A DNA stretch of 30,114 nucleotides, taken from Acidobacteriota bacterium. GTDB lineage: Bacteria > Acidobacteriota > Polarisedimenticolia > QHYA01. Under the pieces are notes generated by a model. That model had not been told where the DNA came from. It did not search any database and saw only the letters and a list, made by a program, of their open reading frames with translations. The position numbers and the translations under genes are program-made. Of the stretch, positions 8,501 through 16,123 are shown piece after piece (position 1 is the stretch's first letter; each line of letters begins with the position of its first letter). The DNA is taken from positions 1 to 30,114 of the forward strand of contig QHYA01000230.1 in the NCBI GenBank assembly GCA_003223995.1, read 5' to 3'.

Positions 8501-8617
8501 GTCATCATCGGAGGCCTTTTGACCTCCGTCGTTGTGACGCTGTTCTTCCTGCCCGTCCTCTACACCTACCTGGCTCGCCGCGGCCCTGCCGTCCCCCAAG
8601 AGATCGATCTCGAATGA
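5525..8617 (+). CDS. Heavy-metal-efflux type RND transporter (CzcA/CusA family)
   Basis: Proton-driven inner-membrane pump of 1030 residues, the usual length. The proposed start is GTG at 5525, 33 nt after the adaptor stop; no strong ribosome-binding site is visible. The order is TM1, porter domains PN1/PN2, TM2-6, TM7, PC1/PC2, TM8-12. In TM4 the sequence DFGILVDGAVVLVEN contains D393, D399 and E406, with the same 6- and 7-residue spacings as the proton-relay acidic residues reported in CzcA. That places it in the HME (metal) subfamily rather than the drug-efflux HAE1 subfamily. The last TM segments end VVTLFFLPVLYTYLARRG. Its stop overlaps the channel gene start (ATGA). The transported ion cannot be told from sequence alone. 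Confidence 0.95.
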   Translation: MLRPLIDFCIQRRLPVLALTAGIGLYGLHAYRHTSIEAYPDVTNIQVNVIAQMPGQAPEEIERQVTVPLERVLNGTPGMILLRSESLFGLSLIWLVFEDDADGFRSRSLVNERLTEANLPDGVVPRLAPDDTPLGEIYQYHVVSDRHTPTEVRSEQEWNIARVFRQVQGVADVVNFGGYLKETHVLVDPARLLAHDLTLAELNEALERSNKNVGGGFLRNGDQELVIRGVGYLRDPHEIADTVLRSENGTPVTVRDVAAIVVSHTPRRGTVGYNLETEVTEGFVLLRRGENPSDVLEGVHQKVKELNGRILPEGMRIEPFYDRSTLVGLTLSTVHHNLLFGALLVAGVVWLFLRSLRCSLIVAAVIPLALLTAFIGLRMLRLPANLISMGAIDFGILVDGAVVLVENVLRETGERRPAKRREMLALVTRSAVDVARPTFFAMAIIIAALIPVFTLERVEGRIFRPLAMTYSFALVGALVFALTTVPALCALLLRPRDGEAGDPKLLGRLRALYGRGLAWLLGRRLVATGGALALLALGGLVAMRLGSEFLPELDEGDFVIFVEMPPSISLEKGSELLLEIRRRLLEFPEVIEVMSEQGRPEDGTDDEGVNMSETFVHLKPHGKWRRGWDTERLVEGMRVSLTEIPGVRYNFSQPIKDNVEEAVSGVRGKVVLKVFGIDLGAMRQTLEKAKAALEKVPGVVDLDLYRDSSVPQLQVRLDRSSLARAGITVGAAQDVIDTALAGRVTTELWEGERPVPVRVLLPLSERFDPARIGSILVPAANSSRIPLGELAHIELSGGRAAIYREGNSRFLALKFNVAGRDMGSVVREAIAAVDREVKPPEGHYFVWGGEFESQARAMQRLAIIVPISFLVVFALLYMALQSMRSAATILLMTPFAMTGGVFALFLARINLSVSAAVGFIALLGQVSLAALLVISAVDGRRRAGEDTNGALLQGATSRFRAVLMTALLAILGLTPMALSRGVGSEIQRPFSVVIIGGLLTSVVVTLFFLPVLYTYLARRGPAVPQEIDLE

Positions 8618-9633
8618 TCGGTCTCGCGCTTCTCCTTGGCGCCGCCCTCGCGGGGACGGCCGGCTCTGCCGGCATGGCCGGTGAACCGGAGTCGTTTGGA
8701 GTCTCCGCTGTCGCCGGCATGCCGGAAACGGTCACGCTCGAGCAGGTTCTACAGCTCTTGCGAAAGAAGAGTCCGCGCTCCGCGGCCGAGCGGGCGCTGG
8801 TCGAGGTGGCCCGGGCCGGCGTCGTGGCCGCCGGCGTCCTGCCGAATCCGTCCTTCGACTACGGATGGAACCACCTGGTCAGCGGCACCAACACCGGCTC
8901 GGCCACGGTGAACCAGCTCGCAGCGGACCAGCCGCTGCTGCTGTTCGGTCAGCGAAGGCAGAGGCGCCGCTCGGCGGAGCTGGGGGTGAGGCTGGCCGAA
9001 TCGCGCTTCGCCGAGAGCTACGCGGAGCGGGCTCGCGAGGCGCGGGAGCGGTTCACCAGCCTGCTGGCGCGGCAGGAGAAACAGCAGCTGCTGGAGGAGT
9101 CTTCCGAGGACCTCCGGCGCGTGGCGCGCGTCGTGGAGAAGCGCGCCGAGGCGGGGGACAGGAGCCGCTACGATGCTTTGCGGATCGAGGTCGAGGCGCG
9201 CGAGGTGCAGACGGCGCTCGCCGACGCCCGGGTCGACGTCGAGGATGCCTCGGGGCGGCTCGCGGCGCTGCTCGGTTTTCCCGAATGGCGGCCCCGGGCG
9301 GTCGGGGAGCTGCGACCGGCCGCTCCGGGCGATCCGAACTACATCGACACTGCCGATATCGAGGGTCTGTGGAGCCGGGCACAGCAGCTCCGGCCCGCGC
9401 TGGTTGCGGCGAAGCGCAGCGAGGCCGCCGCGCGGGCGGATCTGGACCTCGCCCGGCGGGAGAGGCTCCCCGTGCCTGTCCTTTCCGCGGGCGCGGCGCT
9501 CGGACAGGACGCGGGGAACACCACTGCGGTCGCCGGGCTCAGCTTTCCTCTGCCCTTGTTCGATCGGGGGCAGGGCCCATCGCGCGCGCACGCGCGCAGC
9601 AGCACGCGGCGGAGCTGGAGCTCCAAGCGCTGA
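8614..9633 (+). CDS. TolC/CusC-family outer-membrane efflux channel, frameshifted and C-terminally truncated
   Basis: Outer-membrane channel of the efflux operon; its ATG overlaps the pump stop codon (ATGA). It has a signal-like N-terminus (LALLLGAALAGTAGSAGMA), the first OEP repeat (VTLEQVLQLLRKKSP through a long coiled coil of AERAREARERF type) and the start of the second repeat (AGLSFPLPLFDRGQG). At about 9571-9578 the reading changes frame: IARARAQQHAAELELQALREESHAELQS continues in another frame and stops at 9663. A one-base loss fits. The remaining roughly 130 residues of a normal channel, including the second helical hairpin, are absent. As written it cannot form a complete channel. Either the operon has lost its channel or the sequence is wrong here. 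Confidence 0.8.
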   Translation: MIGLALLLGAALAGTAGSAGMAGEPESFGVSAVAGMPETVTLEQVLQLLRKKSPRSAAERALVEVARAGVVAAGVLPNPSFDYGWNHLVSGTNTGSATVNQLAADQPLLLFGQRRQRRRSAELGVRLAESRFAESYAERAREARERFTSLLARQEKQQLLEESSEDLRRVARVVEKRAEAGDRSRYDALRIEVEAREVQTALADARVDVEDASGRLAALLGFPEWRPRAVGELRPAAPGDPNYIDTADIEGLWSRAQQLRPALVAAKRSEAAARADLDLARRERLPVPVLSAGAALGQDAGNTTAVAGLSFPLPLFDRGQGPSRAHARSSTRRSWSSKR

Positions 9634-9662
9634 GGGAAGAATCCCACGCGGAGCTTCAGAGC

Positions 9663-9802
9663 TGACCAGCGTCCGGCAGATCCATCTCGACGATCTGGAG
9701 GCCGTGAAACTGGCCGAGATCGACTCGCTGTTCCTCGCGGGGATCATCGACACGGACTGACGGGCCTGCGGCGGAAGTGAGATGTACTGAGATAATGCCC
9801 GT
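9663..9802 (+). other. Spacer after the channel gene, containing an orphan coding-like 3' remnant
   Basis: From 9663 to the stop at 9760 one frame reads LTSVRQIHLDDLEAVKLAEI and on through DSLFLAGIIDTD. It uses GC-rich codons like its neighbours, but it does not resemble a TolC C-terminus and has no start of its own. It looks like the tail of a missing gene joined to the truncated channel. The family was not recognised. The rest of the spacer holds GATAAT (9791-9796) just before the helicase start. Confidence 0.35.
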
Positions 9803-9803
9803 G
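9788..9803 (+). promoter_or_regulatory. Extended -10 promoter giving a leaderless helicase mRNA (candidate)
   Basis: TGAGATAAT matches the extended -10 pattern TGnTATAAT (hexamer GATAAT, 9791-9796). Only 6 nt separate it from the GTG at 9803, so transcription would begin at or next to the start codon. There is no ribosome-binding site and no clear -35 box. Confidence 0.35.
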
Positions 9804-12800
9804 TGCCCGAGCTTTCTCGATTCGTGGACGAGCTCGCCGGGGAGCTGAGGCATGAAGAGATCGCCCACCGGGCCTACCTGCCGCCCCAGCCTCCCCGCTT
9901 CGCCGAGCCCTCGACAGCGCTGCCCGCCCCCATCCGCTCCGTGCTCGAAAGGCTGGAGGTGGAGCGGCTGTACTGTCATCAAGCCGAGGCCCTCGATCTC
10001 GTGCGCCGCGGCCAGGACGTGGCGGTCGTCACTCCGACCGCCTCGGGCAAGAGCCTCGTCTTCTACCTTCCGATCATCGAGGCCGTGCTCGCGGAACCGG
10101 GCAGCCGCGCCCTGTGCCTGTTCCCTTACAAGGCCCTCGAGCAGGATCAGCTCCAGACCCTCCAGTCGCTGGGCCAGGGGCTGTTCTCGGGAGTGCACCT
10201 CTCGGCGGATATCTACGACGGCGACACGCCCGCCAGCCGCAGGAAGAAGATCAAGGCGGCCCTGCCCGATGTCCTCATCACCAACCCCGACATGCTCCAC
10301 GTGGGGATCCTTCCCTACCACGGAGAATGGAGGGAGTTCTTCGCGCATCTGCGATACGTGGTCGTGGACGAGCTGCATGTCTACAGGGGAATCTTTGGAA
10401 GCCACCTGGCCCAGGTCATGCGGCGCTTATGGAGGATCTGCGCGCGCTGCGGGTCGCGCCCGCGCCTGATTGCCTGCTCGGCCACGGTCGGCAATCCGCT
10501 GGAGTTCGCCTCTGCCCTGACCGGCCGCGCTCCGGCCGTGGTCGCCGACAGCGGCGCGCCGCGCGCTGGAAGGCACTTCCTGTTCATCAACCCGCAAGGC
10601 TCTCCTTATACCGCCGCCACCTCCGTGGTCGCGCGGACGGTCGAGGCCGGCTACAAGACCATCGCCTTCACGAAGGCGCGCAAGATCACCGAGCTGATGC
10701 ACTCCTGGCTGCTTCAGTCGCACCCCCGGCTGCGCGGGAAGGTCGCTTCGTACCGGGCAGGATACCTGCCGGAAGAGCGGCGGGAGATCGAGCGGCGGCT
10801 GTTTCGCGGAGAGCTGTGGGGGGTGGTCTCCACGTCCGCCCTGGAGCTGGGGATCGACGTGGGGGAGCTGGATGTCTGCGTGCTCGCCGGCTATCCGGGC
10901 AGCGTCATGTCTTCCTGGCAGCGCATCGGCCGTGTCGGCCGGCAGGGACGCGAGTCCCTGACCGTTCTCGTCGCGTTGCCCGACGCCCTCGATCAGTACT
11001 TCATGAAGAGGCCGTCGGAGTTCTTCGAGCGCCCCTTCGAGCGGGCCGTGCTCGATCCCGACAACCGCGAAATCGCCTCGGCCCATCTCGTGTGCGCCGG
11101 CGCCGAGGCCCCTCTGAACTCCTCCGACGCGGCTTTCTATCCGGGCTCCGGCCCGCTGTTCGAACGGCTCGTGCACGAGGGGCGGCTCCTGCGGGATGCC
11201 TCGGGGGAGAACCTCTACTCTCTCAAGCGCCGTCCCCACCGTGAGGTTTCGCTTCGCTCTGCGGGAGAGTCGTTCGCGATCGTGGACGCCGGCACCGGAA
11301 GGACCATCGGCTCGATCGACGGAGTGCGCGTCTTCCATGAGTGCCACGAGGGGGCGATCTACCTGCACGCCGGAGTCCAGTACCAGATCCTGCGCCTCGA
11401 CATCGATCGACGCCGCGTCGAGGCGCGCCCCTGCGACGTGGACTACTACACCCAGCCGATCGGCGACAAGGAGACCGAGATCCTGGAGACATGGAGCCTC
11501 GCGCGGCGCGGGTGCTTCGGTCTCGGATTGGGGCGGCTCAAGGTGACGGTCCGGCTCTCCGGCTATGAGCGCCGGCGCATCCACTTCCAGGGGCGAGGGG
11601 ACATGGCTCAGCACGTCCTCTCGCGCCACACGCTGGTCTGCCCGCCGATCGTTTTCGAGACCGTCGGGTTCTGGCTCGTGATCCCCGATGAGCTGCAGAG
11701 GCGGATCACCGCCGGCGAAGGGCACTTCATGGGCGGCCTGCACGCCGCAGAGCACGCCATGATCTCCATGTTCCCGCTGCTGGCGCTGTGCGACCGCAAC
11801 GACGTGGGAGGGATCTCCTACAGCTTCAACGCCCAGATCGACGCTCCGGCGATCTTCATCTACGACGGCTATCCGGGAGGGATCGGCCTTTCCGCCGGCG
11901 TCCACGCCGGGATCGAGGAGCTGATCGCGCGCACCGGAGACCTGCTCGACGGCTGCCCGTGCGAAGAGGGTTGCCCTTCCTGCATCCAGTCGCCGAAATG
12001 TGGATCGGGCAACCGCCCGCTGGACAAGGAGGCGGCCCGGATGGTCCTTGCCGCCCTCGCTGGCCGGCTGGTGCTCGAAGGAGCTCCCGCTGGAGAGGGG
12101 ATCGCTCCGGAGCCCCTCGCGCGCATCGAGACCGCTCCCGGAGGCTCCTGCACGCCGGCAGCCGCGTTTCCTGGGGTCGAAACGGTCACTCCCCCCGAAG
12201 CCGCGGCCCGAGAAACGCGGTTGTGCGTCGATGCGCCTGCTGGATCGCTCGCCCTGGAGCCCGCGATGCGCTTTGGCCCTGTCTCCTCGGCGGCGGCGTT
12301 CTCGTTCCCGTCGTCGATGGGCGTCATTCGAGCGCCTGCCGCACCCGAGTCCTTGCCGATCTGGCCGGCCCTCCCACGACCGGAAGACGGCAGGCTCCTC
12401 TTTCTTGACGTCGAGACCCAGCGCAGCGCCGAGGAAGTCGGAGGCTGGGGAAGCGTCCCGGCGATGGGCCTGGCCCTTGCGGTCGTGTACGAGCCGTCCC
12501 ACCATGAGTTCCGCACTTACAGGGAGCGGGAAGTGGACCGCCTCCTTCTCGACCTGATGGCGGCGGACAAGGTGGTCGGTTTCAACATCGACCGGTTCGA
12601 CATCCCTGTCCTGTCCTCCTACACCCCTCACGACCTCCACCGGATCCGTACGCTGGACATGCTCGGTCTCATCCGCGGGCGGCTCGGCTTCCGTGTCGGG
12701 CTCGGACACATCGCTGAAGCCAACCTCGGAGCGGGCAAGACGGCTGACGGGCTCCAGAGCCTCCGCTGGTTTCGCGAGGGGCGGTTCGATCTGATCGAGA

Positions 12801-12919
12801 GTTACTGCCGCCAGGATGTGGAGATCACGGCGAAGCTCTTTTTCCTCGGCCGGCAGCGCGGCTACCTGCTCTATCGCGACGGAGAGGGACGCCTCCTGCG
12901 GGTGCCGGTCGACTGGTGA
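9803..12919 (+). CDS. MrfA-like DEAD/DEAH helicase fused to a MrfB-like DEDDy exonuclease
   Basis: Large repair protein of 1038 residues. The N-terminal superfamily 2 helicase has Walker A PTASGKS (78-84), DELH (189-192), SAT (CSATVG) and motif VI QRIGRVGRQGR. It continues into the MrfA/YprA-type C-terminal (DUF1998) region with a metal-binding cluster C718, C720, C724, C727. After a low-complexity linker (about 750-860) comes a 3'-5' exonuclease domain with D869-x-E871, NIDRFD (N928, D930, D933) and YCRQD (Y1001, D1005), the DEDDy pattern. In Bacillus subtilis the helicase and exonuclease are separate adjacent genes, yprA and yprB (mrfA/mrfB), for mitomycin lesion repair. Here they are one polypeptide, so a role in excision of bulky or crosslinked DNA is inferred. 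GTG 9803 is taken as the start. Confidence 0.93.
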   Translation: MPELSRFVDELAGELRHEEIAHRAYLPPQPPRFAEPSTALPAPIRSVLERLEVERLYCHQAEALDLVRRGQDVAVVTPTASGKSLVFYLPIIEAVLAEPGSRALCLFPYKALEQDQLQTLQSLGQGLFSGVHLSADIYDGDTPASRRKKIKAALPDVLITNPDMLHVGILPYHGEWREFFAHLRYVVVDELHVYRGIFGSHLAQVMRRLWRICARCGSRPRLIACSATVGNPLEFASALTGRAPAVVADSGAPRAGRHFLFINPQGSPYTAATSVVARTVEAGYKTIAFTKARKITELMHSWLLQSHPRLRGKVASYRAGYLPEERREIERRLFRGELWGVVSTSALELGIDVGELDVCVLAGYPGSVMSSWQRIGRVGRQGRESLTVLVALPDALDQYFMKRPSEFFERPFERAVLDPDNREIASAHLVCAGAEAPLNSSDAAFYPGSGPLFERLVHEGRLLRDASGENLYSLKRRPHREVSLRSAGESFAIVDAGTGRTIGSIDGVRVFHECHEGAIYLHAGVQYQILRLDIDRRRVEARPCDVDYYTQPIGDKETEILETWSLARRGCFGLGLGRLKVTVRLSGYERRRIHFQGRGDMAQHVLSRHTLVCPPIVFETVGFWLVIPDELQRRITAGEGHFMGGLHAAEHAMISMFPLLALCDRNDVGGISYSFNAQIDAPAIFIYDGYPGGIGLSAGVHAGIEELIARTGDLLDGCPCEEGCPSCIQSPKCGSGNRPLDKEAARMVLAALAGRLVLEGAPAGEGIAPEPLARIETAPGGSCTPAAAFPGVETVTPPEAAARETRLCVDAPAGSLALEPAMRFGPVSSAAAFSFPSSMGVIRAPAAPESLPIWPALPRPEDGRLLFLDVETQRSAEEVGGWGSVPAMGLALAVVYEPSHHEFRTYREREVDRLLLDLMAADKVVGFNIDRFDIPVLSSYTPHDLHRIRTLDMLGLIRGRLGFRVGLGHIAEANLGAGKTADGLQSLRWFREGRFDLIESYCRQDVEITAKLFFLGRQRGYLLYRDGEGRLLRVPVDW

Positions 12920-12941
12920 GGCGCGCGGAGCCGGAGGAAAC

Positions 12942-13718
12942 GTGACAGCCGACCGGGGCATCCGCGCCATCCTGTTCGACCTCGACGGAACGCTCTACGA
13001 CGAGCGCGGAGCGATGCGCGCGGCGCTGGCGGTGACGACGGCCGAAGCGACGAGGACGATCCCCGGCTTCGATGCGGCCATCGCTTGCCGGCTCTACGAG
13101 GAAATCGGGCGGGGGATCTGGGAGAAGGCCGACCTCTCAGGCTCGGGACCCTTGCCTCCGCCCAGCTCCATGGAGCTGAGACAGCGCGTCTGGGGCGCGC
13201 TTCTGGAACGACTTGGTGTGACGGAGGCGGGCGCGGGCGAGCGCCTCGCGGCCCGTTACGCCCGCGCGAGGAGCGCGGGGCACGTCCTCTTCCCCGAAGC
13301 CGCCGGCGTTCTCGAGAGGCTCCTGGTCCTGAGCCGTTCGGGGGACTCCTTCAAGGTCGGACTCGTGTCCAACGGGGCCTCCGATCTCCAGCGCGAGAAG
13401 CTCGACAATTGCGGACTCTCGTCTCTGCTCGAGCCGATCCTGATATCGTCCGAAGTCGGCTGGGTCAAGCCGGAGCCCGAGATCTTTCTCGAGGGCGTGC
13501 GCCAGTGCGGCTGCCTGCCCGAGGAGGCGCTCTTCGTCGGCGACTCTCTCGAGCGGGACATCTCCGGCGCGCGCGCCGCCGGCCTGCGGGCGGTCTGGGT
13601 CAACCGCTCCGGAGAGGATCGGTTGCCCGGCGCCTGGGCGGCGGAGTTCGTCCTGCGCGACCTGACACCTTTGCCAGAGATCGTCGCGTGCGACAGGGGC
13701 GCCACCGGACGATCGTGA
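12942..13718 (+). CDS. HAD-superfamily hydrolase
   Basis: Phosphatase-like protein of 258 residues. The GTG start at 12942 is fixed by GGAGG at 12933-12937. Motif I is ILFDLDGTL (nucleophile D13, D15), motif II VSNGAS, motif III lysine in VGWVKPEPEIF, and motif IV FVGDSLERDISGARAAG. A helical cap of about 100 residues lies between motifs I and II (C1 cap), as in phosphoglycolate phosphatase, YjjG and haloacid dehalogenase-like enzymes. The substrate cannot be assigned. It follows the helicase by 22 nt and overlaps the next gene (GTGA), so it sits in the same transcription unit. A nucleotide-cleaning role for damaged DNA products is possible but unproven. Confidence 0.92.
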   Translation: MTADRGIRAILFDLDGTLYDERGAMRAALAVTTAEATRTIPGFDAAIACRLYEEIGRGIWEKADLSGSGPLPPPSSMELRQRVWGALLERLGVTEAGAGERLAARYARARSAGHVLFPEAAGVLERLLVLSRSGDSFKVGLVSNGASDLQREKLDNCGLSSLLEPILISSEVGWVKPEPEIFLEGVRQCGCLPEEALFVGDSLERDISGARAAGLRAVWVNRSGEDRLPGAWAAEFVLRDLTPLPEIVACDRGATGRS

Positions 13719-14413
13719 GCCGGGCAGGTCGAAGTGCGGCGCACGGGCGGTTGCGGATGATGGCAGCCGCTCTGGCCGCATCCGGCACACTCGCGATGGC
13801 CGGCGCATGCGATGCTTGCAGTGGCTCCGTGATACCTCTCGAGCCGGCGCGTGCGGAACACCCTCCCTCAGGATACGAGGGGGAGATCGCGCGGCAGCGG
13901 GCGCACAAGGACGAGTTCTTCCGGGCCGACCCGCAGAGTCCCTTGCTCGAGCCGGTGAAGGGATCCTTCAAGGGGCTTGATTACTTCCCTGTGGATCCCG
14001 ACTACCGTTTCACGGGCAGGCTGGCGGTTTACAGCGATCCGCGAAAGACGACCATCGCCGGATCGAGAGGGGAACAGCGGGTCGCGCTGAGATGGGCGGC
14101 CTTCTCGTTCGTCAATCAGGGACGAACGCACACCCTCCAGATCTACAAGCTCTACGACAGGGATGCGCCCGAAGGGCGCCTCTTCCTCCCGTTTGCGGAC
14201 GAGACGACGGGCCGGCAGACCTATCCTGCGGGGCGGTATGTGGACCCGGAGATCGACGCGGGCGGGCGGGCCATCGTCGATTTCAACCTCGCCTACTATC
14301 CCTACTGCGCCTACGGTAAGGACTACGACTGCCCGCTCACTCCTGCGGAGAACCGGCTCGGCGTCCCGATCCTTGCCGGAGAGAAAGGCTGGATTGCCGG
14401 CCCAGCGCCGTGA
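13715..14413 (+). CDS. DUF1684 exported or lipid-anchored protein
   Basis: Member of the DUF1684 family, whose function is not established. The GTG start at 13715 overlaps the HAD stop codon and gives an Arg-rich n-region followed by a hydrophobic stretch (MMAAALAASGTLAMAGAC), a signal peptide with a lipobox-like AGAC; ATG 13757 is the alternative start. Family features are FFRADPQSPL near the N-terminus, YFPVDPDYRF, LRWAAFSF, the block LFLPFADETTGRQTY followed by AGRYVD, DFNLAYYPYCAYG, and CPLTPAENRLGVPILAGEKG. This Pro/Cys-containing C-terminal block is the strongest signature. Length, 232 residues, is near the family norm. It would sit outside the cytoplasm. It is the last gene of the helicase-HAD unit. 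Confidence 0.88.
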   Translation: MSRAGRSAAHGRLRMMAAALAASGTLAMAGACDACSGSVIPLEPARAEHPPSGYEGEIARQRAHKDEFFRADPQSPLLEPVKGSFKGLDYFPVDPDYRFTGRLAVYSDPRKTTIAGSRGEQRVALRWAAFSFVNQGRTHTLQIYKLYDRDAPEGRLFLPFADETTGRQTYPAGRYVDPEIDAGGRAIVDFNLAYYPYCAYGKDYDCPLTPAENRLGVPILAGEKGWIAGPAP

Positions 14414-14453
14414 TCAAAGTCTTCGCCTGCCGGCCTTCCCTCTTGCCATCGAC

Positions 14454-14490
14454 CCCTCACGCTTCACGCTGATTCCTGAGGGTTGTTTCG
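14454..14490 (+). terminator. Weak hairpin terminator after the DUF1684 gene
   Basis: CCCTCA (14454-14459) can pair with TGAGGG (14477-14482) across a 17-nt loop and is followed by TTGTTTC. It lies 40 nt after the DUF1684 stop. The stem is short and the T-run poor, so this is only a candidate. Confidence 0.3.
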
Positions 14491-14579
14491 GAGAAGCTCA
14501 TGACAACCACCTCGCCTCCTCGGCTTCGCGCTCGGATAATCACATGGCCGCGCACGGCGGCTAACAGTACATTAGGTTG

Positions 14580-16076
14580 ATGTACAAACCCCTCGTTGCA
14601 TCCTACGGGCTCATCGTCCTGGTCATCGCGGTCATCGCTGTGGTCGGGCAGCCGCGCATAGGCTCCCATCCGGCCGGTCCCGCCGCTCGCTTCGACACCG
14701 AGAGGGCCTGGGCCCACCTCATGAACCTCGATCGGTTGACCCGGGAAGGCGGGGGCCGGGCTGTCGGGCATCGGGGGCACGAGGAGGTCGTCTCTTACAT
14801 CGAGAAGACGTTCCAGCAGTCTGGTTTTGTCTGCCGTCGCGATCGATTCAAGGACATGTTCGGTGGAGAGATGACGAATGTCCTCGCCGAGCTTCCCGGC
14901 CGGGATAGCGAGGTCGTCGTCCTCGGAGCGCATCACGACGCCGAGGGCGGAGGCCCGGCCGTCGTGGACGGGCTGACCGGGGTCGCTGTCCTGCTTGAAA
15001 CGGCGCGCGTGCTGCGCGAGTCGAGCTTGCGGGAGCAGGGAACAGGCGTGCCGGTCCGGCAGAAGGGAATCCTTTTCGCGTCGTGGGACGGGGAGAGCTT
15101 CGGTTGCGCCGGCTCGAGCCACTTCCTGCAACGGGACGGCCGCACGGCGCCCCGGGTACGGGCGGCGCTCAGTCTCGATTCGATCGGCTGGAAAGATGGC
15201 TCCCCAGTCGTGCACAGCCCGCGCTATTCGGACCGCTTCGGCAGGACGCATGCTGCTCCGGACTGGCTCGTCTGGAGCGTGATCCGTTCCGGCCGGGGCG
15301 CGGGGGTCAGCGCCCCTCTGGGGGACCGTTACCTGAGCCTTCCCTACCAGGTCGCCACGAGGATGATCGACCTGGGCTACTACAGCGACGACCGCCCGTT
15401 CGTCCTCGCGGGCATCCCGGGAGTGTTCGTCGCGGATTTCTCGCTCAGCCACTTCTACCCGCACTACGGCTCCGCCCAGGACACGATCGAGCAGGTGGAC
15501 CGGGGCTCCCTCGGATCGGCAGGGCGGCTGGTCACGGCGGCTGTCAGCGACCTCGCAAGCGCGGAGAGCCTGCCGGCCGGCGAGCCCGAGTACCTGATGC
15601 TTCCTTCCCCTCTCGGCTGGGTCCGGCTGACGGGAAGCGAGATCCGGATGCTGGCGCCTCTTCTTCTTCTGCCAGGCCTGCTGGGTCTCATGCGGGCGAG
15701 AGCAGGGGCGAAGGGGATTCTCGCGCTGGGGCTTTTCATCGTCCTCGCGACCCTCTTTCTTTACGGAGTGCTGAGGATCGATGCGGTCGTCTTCGGCGTG
15801 CTCGGGGCCCCCGTTCTGCTCGCCGCGCCGCTTCTCACCCTGCGCCATGAAGGTGGCCTCAATGGGTTCCTCGTCAGCCTGACTCCGCTGCTTCTGTCAT
15901 CGATGCTTCTGCTGCCGATGCTGGGAGGGGCGCACGAGGGGCGGTTCATGATGGGCGGGCGCGGGTCGATCTGCCTGGTGCTGCTCGCGGTGCTGGGCCT
16001 CGCCCTCGCTTGCGATCGGCTCGCTGCCCGGCGGCGCCGCAGCGTGGCCGGGCGGCTCGCGCAAGCCGAGCTATAA
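14580..16076 (+). CDS. Membrane-anchored M28-family peptidase homologue
   Basis: 498 residues: an N-terminal membrane anchor (about 8-24), an extracytoplasmic M28 zinc-peptidase domain (about 40-330) and roughly four C-terminal TM helices. Motifs seen: GAHHDAEGG (H118 or H119, D120), VVDGLTG (D130), WDGESFG (E172, S173), SLDSIGW (D200) and YPHYGSAQDT near 293. Against the family pattern of H, bridging D, EE, D, H, the second Glu is Ser173 and the usual His of YHTxxDT is Gly, although H291 and H295 are close. The Zn1 set and catalytic Glu are kept. TTG 14577 could also start it, but ATG 14580 is preferred. TACATT lies 6 nt before the ATG. It stands just ahead of a small membrane protein. Confidence 0.88.
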   Translation: MYKPLVASYGLIVLVIAVIAVVGQPRIGSHPAGPAARFDTERAWAHLMNLDRLTREGGGRAVGHRGHEEVVSYIEKTFQQSGFVCRRDRFKDMFGGEMTNVLAELPGRDSEVVVLGAHHDAEGGGPAVVDGLTGVAVLLETARVLRESSLREQGTGVPVRQKGILFASWDGESFGCAGSSHFLQRDGRTAPRVRAALSLDSIGWKDGSPVVHSPRYSDRFGRTHAAPDWLVWSVIRSGRGAGVSAPLGDRYLSLPYQVATRMIDLGYYSDDRPFVLAGIPGVFVADFSLSHFYPHYGSAQDTIEQVDRGSLGSAGRLVTAAVSDLASAESLPAGEPEYLMLPSPLGWVRLTGSEIRMLAPLLLLPGLLGLMRARAGAKGILALGLFIVLATLFLYGVLRIDAVVFGVLGAPVLLAAPLLTLRHEGGLNGFLVSLTPLLLSSMLLLPMLGGAHEGRFMMGGRGSICLVLLAVLGLALACDRLAARRRRSVAGRLAQAEL

Positions 16077-16123
16077 TCCCCCCCTTTCAATTGAGGGCAA
16101 CTCGCACAGGGAGGCCCTTGTCT

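Noticed and set aside
5995..9633. A 1212-codon open frame across the pump gene
   Set aside because: Its first 870 codons are an out-of-frame, Arg/Gly-rich shadow of the RND pump. Only the final part, from 8614, is the channel gene.
10427..12970. Long antisense frame opposite the helicase (847 codons)
   Set aside because: It mirrors a strongly conserved helicase/exonuclease on the other strand and has no motifs. Long antisense frames are expected at this GC content.
16072..16077. Perfect TATAAT before the small membrane protein gene
   Set aside because: It is formed by the last codons and stop of the M28-like gene. No -35 box lies 16-18 nt upstream, so chance is as likely as a promoter.
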